The notes beneath the pieces were generated by a model, which was not told the origin of the DNA, made no database searches, and was given only the letters and a program-made list of their open reading frames with translations. The position numbers and the translations under genes are program-made. 64,000 nt of DNA from Vibrio aphrogenes (GTDB lineage Bacteria > Pseudomonadota > Gammaproteobacteria > Enterobacterales > Vibrionaceae), in assembly GCF_002157735.2 (NCBI RefSeq), contig NZ_AP018689.1, positions 2,265,619-2,329,618 of the forward strand. Direction: 5' to 3'. Below, one piece after another: positions 28,046 to 38,402 of this stretch; the stretch's first letter is position 1; each line of letters begins with the position of its first letter.

Positions 28046-28768
28046 CTACACTTTTTTCCCATCCGGTACAAACACATAACCTAAGCCCCAGACCGTTTGA
28101 ATATAACGAGGATGGCTTGGATCTTCTTCTAGCATGCGGCGCAAACGTGAAATTTGCACGTCGATGGAACGCTCCATTGCCGAATATTCACGGCCACGTG
28201 CCATATTCATGAGCTTATCGCGTGACATAGGAGTACGCGCATGGGTCACTAAGATTTTTAACACCGCAAACTCACCTGAGGTTAACGGCATCGGCTCTTC
28301 GCCACGGAACATTTCGCGCGTGCCTAAGTTTAAAGTGAATTCACCAAATTCGACCACTTCTTCATCGGAGCTTGGTGCGCCCGGTGCTTCAACCGATTGA
28401 CGACGTAACACCGCGCGTAAACGAGCTAACAGTTCACGTGGGTTAAACGGTTTTGGCAAGTAATCATCCGCGCCGACTTCTAAACCTACAATGCGATCAA
28501 TCTCATCACCTTTAGCGGTCAACATCACGATTGGCAATTGGTTGTTGTCTTTACGTAAACGGCGGCAAATCGATAAACCATCTTCACCAGGCAACATTAA
28601 ATCTAAAACCATTAAGTGAAAATTTTCACGAGTCAGCAAACGATCCATTTGCTCCGCATTGGCAACACTACGCACTTGAAAACCTTGCTCTGATAAATAT
28701 CGCTCAAGCAATGAACGCAGACGTGCGTCGTCATCAACCACTAAAATTTTATAATTTTCTTGTTGCAT
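28046..28768 (-). CDS. ompR: Response regulator OmpR
   Basis: The 240-residue protein has a receiver domain with the acidic pocket VVDDD, the phosphorylated aspartate in VLDLMLPGEDG (Asp56) and the conserved lysine in YLPKPFNPREL, followed by a winged-helix DNA-binding domain ending YIQTVWGLGYVFVPDG. It controls porin genes in response to EnvZ. It is the first gene of the ompR-envZ pair. Bases 28769-28893 upstream hold only AT-rich promoter-like sequence. Confidence 0.98.
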   Translation of the reverse strand: MQQENYKILVVDDDARLRSLLERYLSEQGFQVRSVANAEQMDRLLTRENFHLMVLDLMLPGEDGLSICRRLRKDNNQLPIVMLTAKGDEIDRIVGLEVGADDYLPKPFNPRELLARLRAVLRRQSVEAPGAPSSDEEVVEFGEFTLNLGTREMFRGEEPMPLTSGEFAVLKILVTHARTPMSRDKLMNMARGREYSAMERSIDVQISRLRRMLEEDPSHPRYIQTVWGLGYVFVPDGKKV

Positions 28769-28893
28769 TCATTTATTCCTATTTAATCTTACGGGCATAC
28801 TTGCCCAACGACATCATGATTTCAAGAATACTGAAAAAACAAAGCGATTGTCTGTATATTTGTAACAAATACATACCTTTTTTATGGACTTGA

Positions 28894-29382
28894 TCAACTT
28901 GTTTTTGCTTTTTCGTAACGAATCTTATTGATAAACCACTCTTTATCACCTTCTGGAGTTTTCACCACCACTTCGTCATCCACTTCTTTTTTAAGTAACG
29001 CACGCGCCATCGGTGAATCAATTGAGATGTAATCTTTTGCATCGCCATAAATTTCTTCAGGGCCCACGATACGAAAAGTCTTGATATCACCGGCTTCGTT
29101 TTCAATTTCCACCCAAGCACCAAAGAACACTTTGCCTTCTTGCTGTGGGGAATAATCCACCACTGTCACTTCAGGTAAGAACTTACGTAAAAAACGCACT
29201 CGGCGATCGATTTGACGCAACAAGCGTTTGTTGTACTGGTAATCGGCGTTTTCAGAGCGATCGCCAAGACTGGCGGCCCAAGTCACGATCTTGGTAATTT
29301 CTGGCCGTTTTTGATGCCATAAATGATCGTGTTCAGCTTTGAGCTTATTGTACCCCTCTCGGGTGATCAGCTTGGTTTTCAA
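28894..29382 (-). CDS. greB: Transcript cleavage factor GreB
   Basis: GreB binds RNA polymerase and stimulates cleavage of backtracked transcripts. The 162-residue protein has the N-terminal coiled coil with the acidic tip GDRSENADYQYNKRLLR, then the FKBP-like domain containing YISIDSPMARALL. The start codon is TTG (complement of 29380-29382): it gives the conserved N-terminus MKTKLITREGY and has AGGA seven bases upstream. The MITE-like element at 29398-29629 begins 15 bp upstream of this codon, so the promoter must lie in or beyond the element. Confidence 0.94.
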   Translation of the reverse strand: MKTKLITREGYNKLKAEHDHLWHQKRPEITKIVTWAASLGDRSENADYQYNKRLLRQIDRRVRFLRKFLPEVTVVDYSPQQEGKVFFGAWVEIENEAGDIKTFRIVGPEEIYGDAKDYISIDSPMARALLKKEVDDEVVVKTPEGDKEWFINKIRYEKAKTS

Positions 29383-29397
29383 AACAATATCCTATTT

Positions 29398-29629
29398 AAC
29401 CTCAACTGCGGATAAGAGTGTCACAATAACAAGCCTAACCTATTGCTATATAGTTGATAAAAATATCTATCAGGCACCTAGGATTGGTTACTTTTTCTCA
29501 ATACTGCAATTTGGGATGGATAACAAGGCAAAATCATAAGTCAATAGCTGGCCTATTGCGTTGATTTTAACGAAGTTAGACGCCCAAAGTGCGGTATTGA
29601 GTGACTTCTAGTTATCCGCAGTTGAGGTT
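29398..29629. mobile_element. 232-bp MITE-like element between greB and tex
   Basis: The ends AACCTCAACTGCGGATAA (29398-29415) and TTATCCGCAGTTGAGGTT (29612-29629) are perfect 18-bp inverted repeats. A second inner pair at 29497-29515 and 29583-29601 matches in 17 of 19 positions. No open frame of note is inside. No clear target duplication is visible. A decayed relative lies at 41061-41150. The size and structure fit a miniature inverted-repeat transposable element derived from an insertion sequence that I cannot name. Confidence 0.85.
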
Positions 29630-29801
29630 GTTTAACACATTAGAACCTTATAAAACGTTTCAGATATTTAGCAAAGCAATTTTTCACTTCCTAATGACCT
29701 TAAACCTCATCCCCTTCTCTACAATCGAATTAATCCTTGCTCGGACTCTAATAACCTTGCAGAATTCCACACAATTATAAAGCATCATAAAGAGAGACGT
29801 T

Positions 29802-32123
29802 ATGAGCCAACAGAACACCCTCTGTCAGATTATCGCTCAAGAATTGAATGTTCGTGTTGAACAAGTTCTTGCCACAGTCACCTTAATTGACGATGGCAAT
29901 ACCGTGCCTTTTATCGCCCGTTATCGTAAAGAAGTCACCGGTGGGTTAGACGATACCCAACTGCGTAATTTAGACAGTCGCTTATCTTACCTGCGTGAGC
30001 TGGATGACCGTCGTCAAACCATTCTCAAATCAATCAAAGATCAAGATAAGCTGACTCCTGAGCTGGAAAAAGAAATCCTCGCTACCGACAGCAAAACCCG
30101 CTTAGAAGACCTTTATCTGCCTTACAAACCTAAACGTCGCACCAAAGGGCAAATTGCCATTGAAGCGGGCCTTGAACCTCTTGCCGATGCGTTATGGCAA
30201 AACCCGCAACTTGATCCAGAAGTGGAAGCGGCCAAGTACATTAAAGATTCCATTGCCGATAGTAAAACCGCACTCGATGGCGCACGCGCAATTATGATGG
30301 AACGCATGGCAGAAGATGCCAACCTGCTGGATAAAGTGCGCACTTACTTGCAAAAGAATGCCGAACTGCAATCTCGGGTGGTGAGTGGTAAAGAACAAGA
30401 AGGTGAAAAGTTTAAAGACTATTTTGAGCATAATGAACTGATCAGTCGCGTACCTTCGCACCGTGCCTTGGCGATGCTACGTGGCCGTAATGAAGGCTTT
30501 TTACAATTAAGTTTAAATGCCGATCCTGCGCAAGAAGAAGGCGTGCGTGGCTCGTATTGTGAAACCCTTATTGCCGACCATTACCGCGTTAACTTTAACA
30601 ATGCTCCTGCTGACAACTGGCGCAAACAAGTGATCAGCTGGGCGTGGCGCATTAAGATTTCTATGCACCTTGAGACGGAACTGATGGGTGCATTAAAAGA
30701 GCGCTCTGAAATTGAAGCGATTGAGGTGTTTGCCACTAACTTAAAAGATTTATTAATGGCGGCCCCAGCAGGCCCTCGCGCTACCTTAGGTCTAGATCCA
30801 GGCCTACGTACCGGTTCAAAAATTGCAGTGGTCGATGCCACCGGTAAAGTGTTGGCAACTGAGACTATTTACCCGCATCAACCGCACAACAAAGTCGAAG
30901 CCTCAACTAATACCATTTTAAAGCTGATCAAAGCGCATAACGTCGATTTAATTGCCATTGGTAACGGCACTGCATCTCGTGAAACCGATACCTTTGTGGC
31001 TGAGCTTATCAAGCGCAATAACTTAAAAGTGCAGAAAATCATGGTCAGCGAAGCAGGCGCATCGGTGTACTCGGCATCAGAATTGGCGGCCAAAGAGTTT
31101 CCTAATATGGATGTGTCGTTGCGTGGCGCAGTGTCGATTGCTCGTCGCCTGCAAGACCCATTAGCAGAACTAGTGAAAATCGATCCGAAATCCATTGGGG
31201 TTGGTCAATATCAACACGATGTCAGCCAAAGCATGCTGGCGAAACGCCTAGATGCGGTGGTTGAAGATTGTGTAAACGCCGTTGGTGTGGATGTCAATAT
31301 GGCGTCGGCCGCGCTTCTTACTCGCGTGGCAGGCTTATCGACTACCATGGCGCAAAATATTGTGGAGTATCGTGATGAACAAGGGCGCTTTGAATCACGC
31401 AGCGCGCTCAAAAAAGTACCTCGTTTAGGGCCAAAAGCGTTTGAACAATGTGCCGGTTTCTTACGTATTATGAATGGTAAAAACCCGCTGGATGCTTCAT
31501 CGGTTCACCCTGAAGCTTACCCTGTGGTGAAAAAGATTGCCGAGAAAACAGGAAAACCAACCAAAGCGCTTATTGGGGATAGCGAGTTTTTACGCAACCT
31601 ACGCGCTGCTGATTACACCGATGAGACTTTTGGTTTACCAACGGTAACTGACATCATCAAAGAGCTGGATAAACCGGGACGTGACCCTCGCCCTGAGTTT
31701 AAAACCGCCACCTTTGCTGAAGGGGTCAACGAGGTTAAAGATTTAGAGCCGGGGATGATTTTAGAAGGCGTGGTGTCGAATGTGGCCAACTTTGGTGCGT
31801 TCGTGGATATTGGCGTGCATCAAGATGGCTTAGTGCATATTTCAGCACTGACCGATCGCTATGTTTCCGACCCACGTGAGGTGGTCAAAGCCGGTGATAT
31901 CGTGAAAGTCAAAGTCATGGAAGTCGACATCCAACGCAAACGTATTGGCTTGTCGATGCGCTTAACCGATGAACCGGGTGAACAAGCATCACAACGCAGA
32001 GCCAGCTCAGGTGCAGAGCGCCGTTCAGCGCCGCGCCAATCGAAACGTCAAAGTAAGCCCGAGCCGACTAATGCGGCTATGGGTGGGGCGTTTGCTGCGG
32101 CCTTTGCTAAAGCGAAAAAGTAA
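29802..32123 (+). CDS. tex: Tex-family RNA-binding transcription accessory protein
   Basis: The 773-residue protein has the Tex order: N-terminal helical region, YqgF/RNase H-like domain beginning near residue 328 ([17 protein letters not shown]), helix-hairpin-helix domains (about 500-560, with [19 protein letters not shown]) and a C-terminal S1 domain near 650-720 ([20 protein letters not shown]). The tail after the S1 domain is basic and of low complexity. Tex homologues bind nucleic acid and affect transcription and toxin expression. The gene is divergent from greB and ends in a strong hairpin. Confidence 0.96.
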   Translation: MSQQNTLCQIIAQELNVRVEQVLATVTLIDDGNTVPFIARYRKEVTGGLDDTQLRNLDSRLSYLRELDDRRQTILKSIKDQDKLTPELEKEILATDSKTRLEDLYLPYKPKRRTKGQIAIEAGLEPLADALWQNPQLDPEVEAAKYIKDSIADSKTALDGARAIMMERMAEDANLLDKVRTYLQKNAELQSRVVSGKEQEGEKFKDYFEHNELISRVPSHRALAMLRGRNEGFLQLSLNADPAQEEGVRGSYCETLIADHYRVNFNNAPADNWRKQVISWAWRIKISMHLETELMGALKERSEIEAIEVFATNLKDLLMAAPAGPRATLGLDPGLRTGSKIAVVDATGKVLATETIYPHQPHNKVEASTNTILKLIKAHNVDLIAIGNGTASRETDTFVAELIKRNNLKVQKIMVSEAGASVYSASELAAKEFPNMDVSLRGAVSIARRLQDPLAELVKIDPKSIGVGQYQHDVSQSMLAKRLDAVVEDCVNAVGVDVNMASAALLTRVAGLSTTMAQNIVEYRDEQGRFESRSALKKVPRLGPKAFEQCAGFLRIMNGKNPLDASSVHPEAYPVVKKIAEKTGKPTKALIGDSEFLRNLRAADYTDETFGLPTVTDIIKELDKPGRDPRPEFKTATFAEGVNEVKDLEPGMILEGVVSNVANFGAFVDIGVHQDGLVHISALTDRYVSDPREVVKAGDIVKVKVMEVDIQRKRIGLSMRLTDEPGEQASQRRASSGAERRSAPRQSKRQSKPEPTNAAMGGAFAAAFAKAKK

Positions 32124-32196
32124 CCTCATGCGGCTGACAATGTGCTGCCCTCATAAAGCTCGATAACGTATAACCTCCGGGCTTAAATACGTACAA

Positions 32197-32237
32197 AAAG
32201 AGCCGTAAGCATCTCAATCGATGTCTTACGGCTCTTT
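32197..32237. terminator. Terminator after tex
   Basis: The arms AAAGAGCCGTAAG and CTTACGGCTCTTT, with an added partial pairing of CATC and GATG, form a strong stem flanked by A runs on the left and T runs on the right. It can terminate both tex and the convergent glpT transcript. Confidence 0.88.
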
Positions 32238-32345
32238 AGTTTGTTTGTAAACACAACTACGAATAACTAGCAGTCACTCAAGCAATGCCAATCGAAAGCC
32301 TGCGTAAAGGCCGTGTAAAATCCGGCCTTCTTGATGGTCACGATG

Positions 32346-33710
32346 TTAAGAGGTGATCGGTTTTAAGCGTGACTCACCTCGATATTTACCTTCACCAAAG
32401 TGCGCCACGATAAAGCATAGAATCGAGATCACACAGGCGGCGGTTAACACGATAAAGCCACCATTCCAACCAAAGTGGTCAACGGTATAACCTAAAATCG
32501 CATTAGCTGCGACAGCGCCACCCAAATAACCAAACAATCCAGTTAAACCAGCTGCTGTACCGGCCGCTTTTTTCGGTACTAACTCAAGAGCGTACAAACC
32601 GATGAGCATGACCGGACCATAAATTAAGAAACCAATCGCAATCAAGGCAAGCATATCAATGGTTGGCTGACCCGGTGGGTTAAACCAGTACACCAAGACC
32701 GCAACTGTCACCAACACCATGAATAAAATCCCAGCCGGTGCTCGTTTACCTTTGAACAATTTATCGGAAATCCAACCACACAATAATGTGCCAGGGATCC
32801 CTGCCCATTCATATAAGAAATAAGCCCAAGAAGATTTATCCACCGTGAAATGTTTCACTTCACCAAGATACACCGGAGCCCAATCCAACACGCCATAACG
32901 GATCAAATACACAAACGCATTGGCGATCGCAATAATCCACAAGACAGGGTTGTTAAACACAAATTGGAAAAAGATGGCTTTGGCCGACAGCTCTTTTTCA
33001 TGCTCTTGGCTGTAATCTTCCGGGTAATCATTTTTATATTCTTCAATCGGCGGTAGACCACAAGATTGCGGCGTATCACGCACCGTTAACCAAATATAAA
33101 ATGCCACCAGCAACGCCGCAAAAGCAGGTACATAGAAAGCCGAGCGCCAATCATCATTAAACACCCACAAGCCGACTAAAAAGAGTGGACCAATTAAACC
33201 GCCACCCACGTTATGGGCCACGTTCCAGATCGAAACAATTTCACCCCGCTCTTTCTTCGACCACCAGTGCACCATGGTTCGTCCACAGCCAGGCCAGCCC
33301 ATACCTTGAAACCAACCGTTTAAAAACAGCAAAATAAACATGGCGGTGACACTGCCCGTTGCCCATGGCATAAAACCAAAGCACAACATAATTAATGACG
33401 ACATCACCAGGCCAACCGTTAAAAAGTAACGCGGATTGGAACGATCCGAGACACTACCCATTAAAAATTTAGATAAACCATAAGCAATCGACACCGCCGA
33501 CAATGCGACCCCAAGTTGCCCCCGAGTAAAGCCCTGCTCAATCAGATATGGCATTGCCAAACTGAAGTTTTTGCGAACTAAGTAATACCCCGCATAGCCA
33601 AAAAAGATACCTAAAAAAAGTTGCCAGCGTAAGCGAGTATAAGTGGTGCTGATCTTATCCTCGGCCAAACGCTCTATGTGCGCTTTGGGTTTGAAAATAT
33701 GAATCATCAT
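32346..33710 (-). CDS. glpT: Glycerol-3-phosphate:phosphate antiporter
   Basis: GlpT imports glycerol-3-phosphate in exchange for phosphate. The 454-residue protein is a major facilitator with 12 hydrophobic segments, near the 452 residues of E. coli GlpT. The organophosphate:phosphate antiporter signature lies near residues 135-160 ([20 protein letters not shown]), including the arginine that binds substrate phosphate. AGAGGTC precedes the ATG. It is separated by 285 bp from glpK on the same strand; that gap is AT-rich and has no gene. Confidence 0.94.
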   Translation of the reverse strand: MMIHIFKPKAHIERLAEDKISTTYTRLRWQLFLGIFFGYAGYYLVRKNFSLAMPYLIEQGFTRGQLGVALSAVSIAYGLSKFLMGSVSDRSNPRYFLTVGLVMSSLIMLCFGFMPWATGSVTAMFILLFLNGWFQGMGWPGCGRTMVHWWSKKERGEIVSIWNVAHNVGGGLIGPLFLVGLWVFNDDWRSAFYVPAFAALLVAFYIWLTVRDTPQSCGLPPIEEYKNDYPEDYSQEHEKELSAKAIFFQFVFNNPVLWIIAIANAFVYLIRYGVLDWAPVYLGEVKHFTVDKSSWAYFLYEWAGIPGTLLCGWISDKLFKGKRAPAGILFMVLVTVAVLVYWFNPPGQPTIDMLALIAIGFLIYGPVMLIGLYALELVPKKAAGTAAGLTGLFGYLGGAVAANAILGYTVDHFGWNGGFIVLTAACVISILCFIVAHFGEGKYRGESRLKPITS

Positions 33711-33995
33711 GACCTCTGTTTTATTATTATTGAGTATTTTAAACCCCTAATCTGTTTTGATATTTCGGCCCATTCCCCCCTGGATAAAAAAATAGCTGGC
33801 CTTGCTGATACACAACCCGTAAATCAAACAATAGGAAATTTAAAGAGATAACTTGAGTCTTCTGCTCATCGTTACACAACGGCTCAATCAAGGAGATAAA
33901 ACAATAGTGATACCGCCTTGATCGTGCGTTGACTGTGAGATAACCAGCCGTTTGGGAACGCTACTGGTTATCGCTATTCAGACCATTGGAATAAC

Positions 33996-35495
33996 TTATT
34001 CGGTTACCCAACCTTTGGCGCATTCTACCGCACGTTTCCAACCATTATGGCGACGTACACGCTTGCCATCATCGGCACATGGTTGGAATGAACGATCTAA
34101 TACTGATTTGTGTTTTAGCTCATCAATGCTGCCCCAAAAACCTACCGCAAGGCCCGCTAAATAAGCCGCCCCAAGTGCAGTTACTTCCGTGACCACTGGA
34201 CGTTGTACTTCCGTGTTTAACACGTCAGACTGGAACTGCATTAAGAAGTTATTGGCTACCGCGCCGCCATCCACTTTTAAGAAATTTAACTTGATACCTG
34301 AATCGGCTTGCATCGCAGAAATAACGTCTAACGATTGATAAGCAATACTTTCCAAAGTCGCACGAATAATATGGTTGCGGTTGACCCCTCGGGTTAAGCC
34401 CACAATCGCACCTCGTGCATATGGGTCCCAATGCGGCGCACCTAATCCGGTAAAGGCAGGAACCACATAAGCCCCATTCGAGGTTTCCACTTTAGTGGCA
34501 AAGTACTCAGTATCGGCAGCATCATTGATCAAACGTAATTCATCACGTAACCATTGAATCGACGCACCACCCATAAACACCGCGCCTTCTAATGCGTAAG
34601 TCACTTCACCTTTCGGGCCACACGCCAGCGTAGTTAACAACCCATTCTTAGAGGTCACTTTTTTATCACCGGTGTTCATTAATAAGAAACAACCAGTACC
34701 GTAAGTATTTTTCGCTTGCCCAGCTTCCACACACATTTGCCCAAACAACGCCGCTTGCTGGTCACCCGCAATACCGGCGATCGGAATACGTGTCCCGCCT
34801 TTACCACCAATGTTGGTTTGCGCGTAAATCTCAGAAGAGGACTTCACTTCCGGCATCATAGATTTAGGAATGCCCATCGCATCCAATAATTTATCATCCC
34901 ACTCTAAGGTATTGATGTTAAATAGCATGGTACGGCTAGCATTGGTTGGATCGGTCACGTGAGTGCGACCTTGAGTCATGTTCCAAATTAACCATGAGTC
35001 GACCGTACCAAACGCCAACTCTCCTTTTTCCGCTTGAGCGCGTGCGCCTTCTACGTTATCTAAAATCCATTTAATTTTGGTGCCAGAAAAGTACGGGTCG
35101 ACCACCAGTCCGGTATTTTCCAGAATATATTGCTCTAAGCCCGCTTGTTTTAACTCTTCACAAATACTCGCGGTACGACGACACTGCCACACAATGGCGT
35201 TATACACAGGCTTACCGGTTTTGCGGTTCCACACAATAGTGGTCTCACGTTGGTTGGTGATCCCAATACCGGCGATTTCATCAGAATGCAGACCTTCTTT
35301 TGCCAGAGCTTCAACCATAGTCGAACTTTGAGATGCCCAAATCTCCAAAGGATCGTGCTCTACCCAACCCGCTTGCGGATAAATTTGAGTAAATTCACGT
35401 TGGGCGCTACAAACAATGTTGGCATCACGATCGAGTACGACTGCGCGAGAACTGGTTGTGCCTTGATCCAAAGCGACGATGTATTTCTTTTCCAT
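33996..35495 (-). CDS. glpK: Glycerol kinase
   Basis: GlpK phosphorylates glycerol to sn-glycerol-3-phosphate with ATP. The 499-residue protein has the FGGY-family signatures: [16 protein letters not shown] at the N-terminus, the central [11 protein letters not shown] and the C-terminal [18 protein letters not shown]. Length is normal. It starts 43 bp after glpF, so glpF-glpK is one operon, which couples facilitated glycerol entry to trapping by phosphorylation. Confidence 0.97.
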   Translation of the reverse strand: MEKKYIVALDQGTTSSRAVVLDRDANIVCSAQREFTQIYPQAGWVEHDPLEIWASQSSTMVEALAKEGLHSDEIAGIGITNQRETTIVWNRKTGKPVYNAIVWQCRRTASICEELKQAGLEQYILENTGLVVDPYFSGTKIKWILDNVEGARAQAEKGELAFGTVDSWLIWNMTQGRTHVTDPTNASRTMLFNINTLEWDDKLLDAMGIPKSMMPEVKSSSEIYAQTNIGGKGGTRIPIAGIAGDQQAALFGQMCVEAGQAKNTYGTGCFLLMNTGDKKVTSKNGLLTTLACGPKGEVTYALEGAVFMGGASIQWLRDELRLINDAADTEYFATKVETSNGAYVVPAFTGLGAPHWDPYARGAIVGLTRGVNRNHIIRATLESIAYQSLDVISAMQADSGIKLNFLKVDGGAVANNFLMQFQSDVLNTEVQRPVVTEVTALGAAYLAGLAVGFWGSIDELKHKSVLDRSFQPCADDGKRVRRHNGWKRAVECAKGWVTE

Positions 35496-35538
35496 GATGT
35501 TTTCCTATTCAGAATCTGTTTATTTATTATCGTTATGT

Positions 35539-36390
35539 TTAAACATTGGTTGAAACTTCTGTTGAATGTTCAGCGAGCTCACTGTCAGTTTGCTCTTCAT
35601 TCTTAAGGTCAAGATAGTGAGCCGTTACTTTAGGATATAACCACCCACCAAAACACCCACCTAAAATAGGGGCGACAATTGGAACAATAAAGTAAGGAAT
35701 ATCTTTACCACCGGTTAAGGCAATATCACCCCAACCTGCAAGATAGGCGAAAAACTTCGGACCAAAGTCACGAGCAGGATTCATCGCAAACCCAGTCAGT
35801 GGCCCAAGAGATCCCCCAATCACCGCAATCAATAAGCCGATCAATAACGGAGCCATTGCACCATTCGGTGTACCATTACGATCATCGATCAGCGCCAAGA
35901 TGACATACAGCAGCACCGCACTAATCACGAACTCAACCGCAAAGGCACCGGCAAAGCTTAATGCGGGATGAGGGTAAGTAGAGAAAATCCCTGCAAGCGC
36001 TAGACTTTGTTGAGAGCCGCGGACCATATCATGAGCCACTTCGTACTCTGTAAACAAGTTTGCATATAACGCGTACACCAAGGCTGCAGCGCAAAATGCA
36101 CCGAGCACTTGCGCGACAATGTAAGGCAGTATTTTTTGCTTATCAAAGCCATTAAATAGTGCAAAAGCAATCGTAACGGCAGGGTTTAAATGTGCGCCAG
36201 AAATCCCAGCAGTACAATATACCGCCAGTCCAACCCCTACCCCCCAAATGATACTGATTTCCCATTGACCAAAACTGGCTCCGGTTAATACCAAAGCAGC
36301 CACACACCCGACCCCGAAAAAAATCAGCAACCCAGTACCGATAAATTCCGACAAGCATTCTCCGAGCAATTTTTTATTATTTATAGACAT
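35539..36390 (-). CDS. glpF: Glycerol facilitator (aquaglyceroporin)
   Basis: The 283-residue membrane channel has two half-repeats with the pore signatures SGAHLNPAVT (NPA at 69-71) and GFAMNPARDFGPK near residue 206. The aspartate after NPAR is typical of glycerol-conducting members. It is the first gene of glpFK. It is divergent from glpD across a 360-bp gap that holds two GlpR-like palindromes. Confidence 0.96.
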   Translation of the reverse strand: MSINNKKLLGECLSEFIGTGLLIFFGVGCVAALVLTGASFGQWEISIIWGVGVGLAVYCTAGISGAHLNPAVTIAFALFNGFDKQKILPYIVAQVLGAFCAAALVYALYANLFTEYEVAHDMVRGSQQSLALAGIFSTYPHPALSFAGAFAVEFVISAVLLYVILALIDDRNGTPNGAMAPLLIGLLIAVIGGSLGPLTGFAMNPARDFGPKFFAYLAGWGDIALTGGKDIPYFIVPIVAPILGGCFGGWLYPKVTAHYLDLKNEEQTDSELAEHSTEVSTNV

Positions 36391-36476
36391 TTTGACGACC
36401 CATTCTTGTGTTATTGGAAGAATTCGAAGGGAAAACTACAATATGTTGAGAAGATGTAAACAAAAAAGAACTACAA

Positions 36477-36492
36477 ATGTGCGTACGCTCAT
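36477..36492. promoter_or_regulatory. Putative GlpR operator, glpF side
   Basis: ATGTGCG-TA-CGCTCAT is a 16-bp imperfect palindrome located 87 bp upstream of glpF. It resembles the half-site ATGTTCG of the E. coli GlpR operator but with a 2-bp rather than 4-bp spacer. The second such site is at 36706-36721. Together they suggest joint repression of the divergent units. The rest of this 360-bp gap is AT-rich, with no gene. Confidence 0.5.
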
Positions 36493-36705
36493 ACTTTTTA
36501 ACCATTCGAGCAAATAAGCTTAAAATAATACAATATCATTCAAAGCTTCATCGTTATTAGCAAACTTAACAAGATATTCATAAAGAGACGAAGATACCGC
36601 TTAACAAAATAAAAACAACAACTTAAATCACATAAACAAAACTTATACCGAATTATTCATAAAATGAGCTAGACAGGAATTTTATTTTCGGTACATTACA
36701 ATAAA

Positions 36706-36721
36706 ATGCTCGAACGAACAT
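36706..36721. promoter_or_regulatory. Putative GlpR operator, glpD side
   Basis: ATGCTCG-AA-CGAACAT is a palindrome with one mismatch, ending 29 bp before the glpD ATG. It fits the same pattern as the site at 36477-36492. The upstream ATG of the extended glpD frame lies within this site, which argues against its use as a start codon. Confidence 0.55.
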
Positions 36722-36750
36722 TTAATAAAGAAATTCGAACCGAGGTTAAG

Positions 36751-38295
36751 ATGAATAAGAAAGAAAATGTAGCGGATGTATTGGATCTCATCATTGTTGG
36801 TGGTGGTATTAATGGTGCAGGGATTGCTGCGGATGCCGCAGGTCGTGGCTTAAAAGTAGGTTTGTTTGAATCCAGTGACTTTGCTTCTGCGACTTCATCA
36901 GCCAGTTCAAAGCTCATTCATGGCGGCTTACGTTACCTTGAGCATTATGAGTTTCGTTTAGTTTCTGAATCTCTTGCTGAACGTGAAGTGCTATTGAAAA
37001 AAGCTCCACATATCGCCAAACCGATGCGTTTCCGCCTTCCTCATCGCCCATTTTTACGTCCGGCATGGATGATTCGTGCAGGTCTATTTCTTTATGATCA
37101 TTTAGGCAAACGAACTACCTTAAAAGGCAGCCATGGCGTCAGTTTCCGTGAAACTCATGTTTTAAAAGAGGAAATGGTCAAAGGCTTTGAATACTCAGAC
37201 TGTTGGGTAGATGACGCTCGTTTAGTATTGCTGAATATTTTGCAAGCAGAACAACATGGCGCTGAAATTAAAAACTATTGTCATGTGGAAAAAGCAGAAC
37301 GTGTTGGCGATTTATGGCAAGTGACGCTTTTTGATAAACGTACCAACACTCGCTTTGAGCGCCAAACTCATGCGCTGGTTAACGCCACAGGTCCTTGGGT
37401 ACGTAGTTTTATCACTGACAACATGGACGCTCAATCCCCTTACGGCATTCGTTTAATTAAAGGCTCTCACATCATCGTGCCGAAAATTCATAACGAAGAG
37501 CAAGCGTACATTCTGCAAAATGATGACCAACGTATCGTGTTTGTGATCCCTTATTTGGAAGATTACTCACTGATTGGCACTACCGATGTTGAATTTAAAG
37601 GTGACCCACGTAAAGTCGCGATTGATGACCAAGAAGTGGATTATTTAATTGAGATTGTAAACAAACACTTTATCCATCAAATCCATCGAGAAGACGTCAT
37701 CTCGACTTACAGTGGGGTTCGCCCATTGTGTGATGATGAATCCGATTCACCGCAAGCCATTACGCGTGATTACACCTTATCGCTAGAGCAACAAGGTAAC
37801 CAAGCACCATTATTGTCTATCTTTGGCGGCAAGCTTACAACTTACCGTAAACTGGGTGAAGCGGCGATGAAACATTTAGCGCCATTCTTCCCTCAAATGG
37901 GCAAAACTTGGACCGCTGAATCCATTTTACCTGGCGGTGAAGGCTATGATGAAAACCTATTAGCCATGAAGTTACGTCAACAATGCCAATGGTTGAACGA
38001 CAAAACCATTCGTCGTTATTGCCACCAATATGGGGTTAATGCGCATCAAGTGCTAAAAGGGATTCAATCAGAAGCGGATATGGGGCAACACTTTGGTCAG
38101 CAAGTCTACCAATGTGAAATCGACTACTTACTCACCCATGAACATGCTTACACCAGTGAAGACGTGTTATGGCGCCGAACTAAGTTAGGCATTGTCCTTT
38201 CTCAAGAAGAACAAGCACAACTTAGCCAATACATTGAGCAACAGTCTCAAACGAGCAATGTTGAAATGTTCGATTGCGCTCAAAAGGTGGGATAA
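36751..38295 (+). CDS. glpD: Aerobic glycerol-3-phosphate dehydrogenase
   Basis: GlpD oxidises glycerol-3-phosphate to dihydroxyacetone phosphate and passes electrons to quinone at the inner membrane. From the ATG at 36751 (AGGTTAAG just upstream) it has 514 residues. The FAD-binding motif IIVGGGINGAGIAADAAGRG is near residues 14-33, followed by SSASSKLIHGGLRYLE. The C-terminal DAO-C domain is present. A longer frame from 36706 is rejected because it would begin in the putative operator. Confidence 0.96.
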   Translation: MNKKENVADVLDLIIVGGGINGAGIAADAAGRGLKVGLFESSDFASATSSASSKLIHGGLRYLEHYEFRLVSESLAEREVLLKKAPHIAKPMRFRLPHRPFLRPAWMIRAGLFLYDHLGKRTTLKGSHGVSFRETHVLKEEMVKGFEYSDCWVDDARLVLLNILQAEQHGAEIKNYCHVEKAERVGDLWQVTLFDKRTNTRFERQTHALVNATGPWVRSFITDNMDAQSPYGIRLIKGSHIIVPKIHNEEQAYILQNDDQRIVFVIPYLEDYSLIGTTDVEFKGDPRKVAIDDQEVDYLIEIVNKHFIHQIHREDVISTYSGVRPLCDDESDSPQAITRDYTLSLEQQGNQAPLLSIFGGKLTTYRKLGEAAMKHLAPFFPQMGKTWTAESILPGGEGYDENLLAMKLRQQCQWLNDKTIRRYCHQYGVNAHQVLKGIQSEADMGQHFGQQVYQCEIDYLLTHEHAYTSEDVLWRRTKLGIVLSQEEQAQLSQYIEQQSQTSNVEMFDCAQKVG

Positions 38296-38402
38296 ATATA
38301 ACGTTTTGAACATGATACTGAGTGCAACTTAATAGATAAATTGCCTTTCACTGAGCGAATCACGTAAAATCTCCCATTATTATTCTTAATGAGAGCATCA
38401 AA

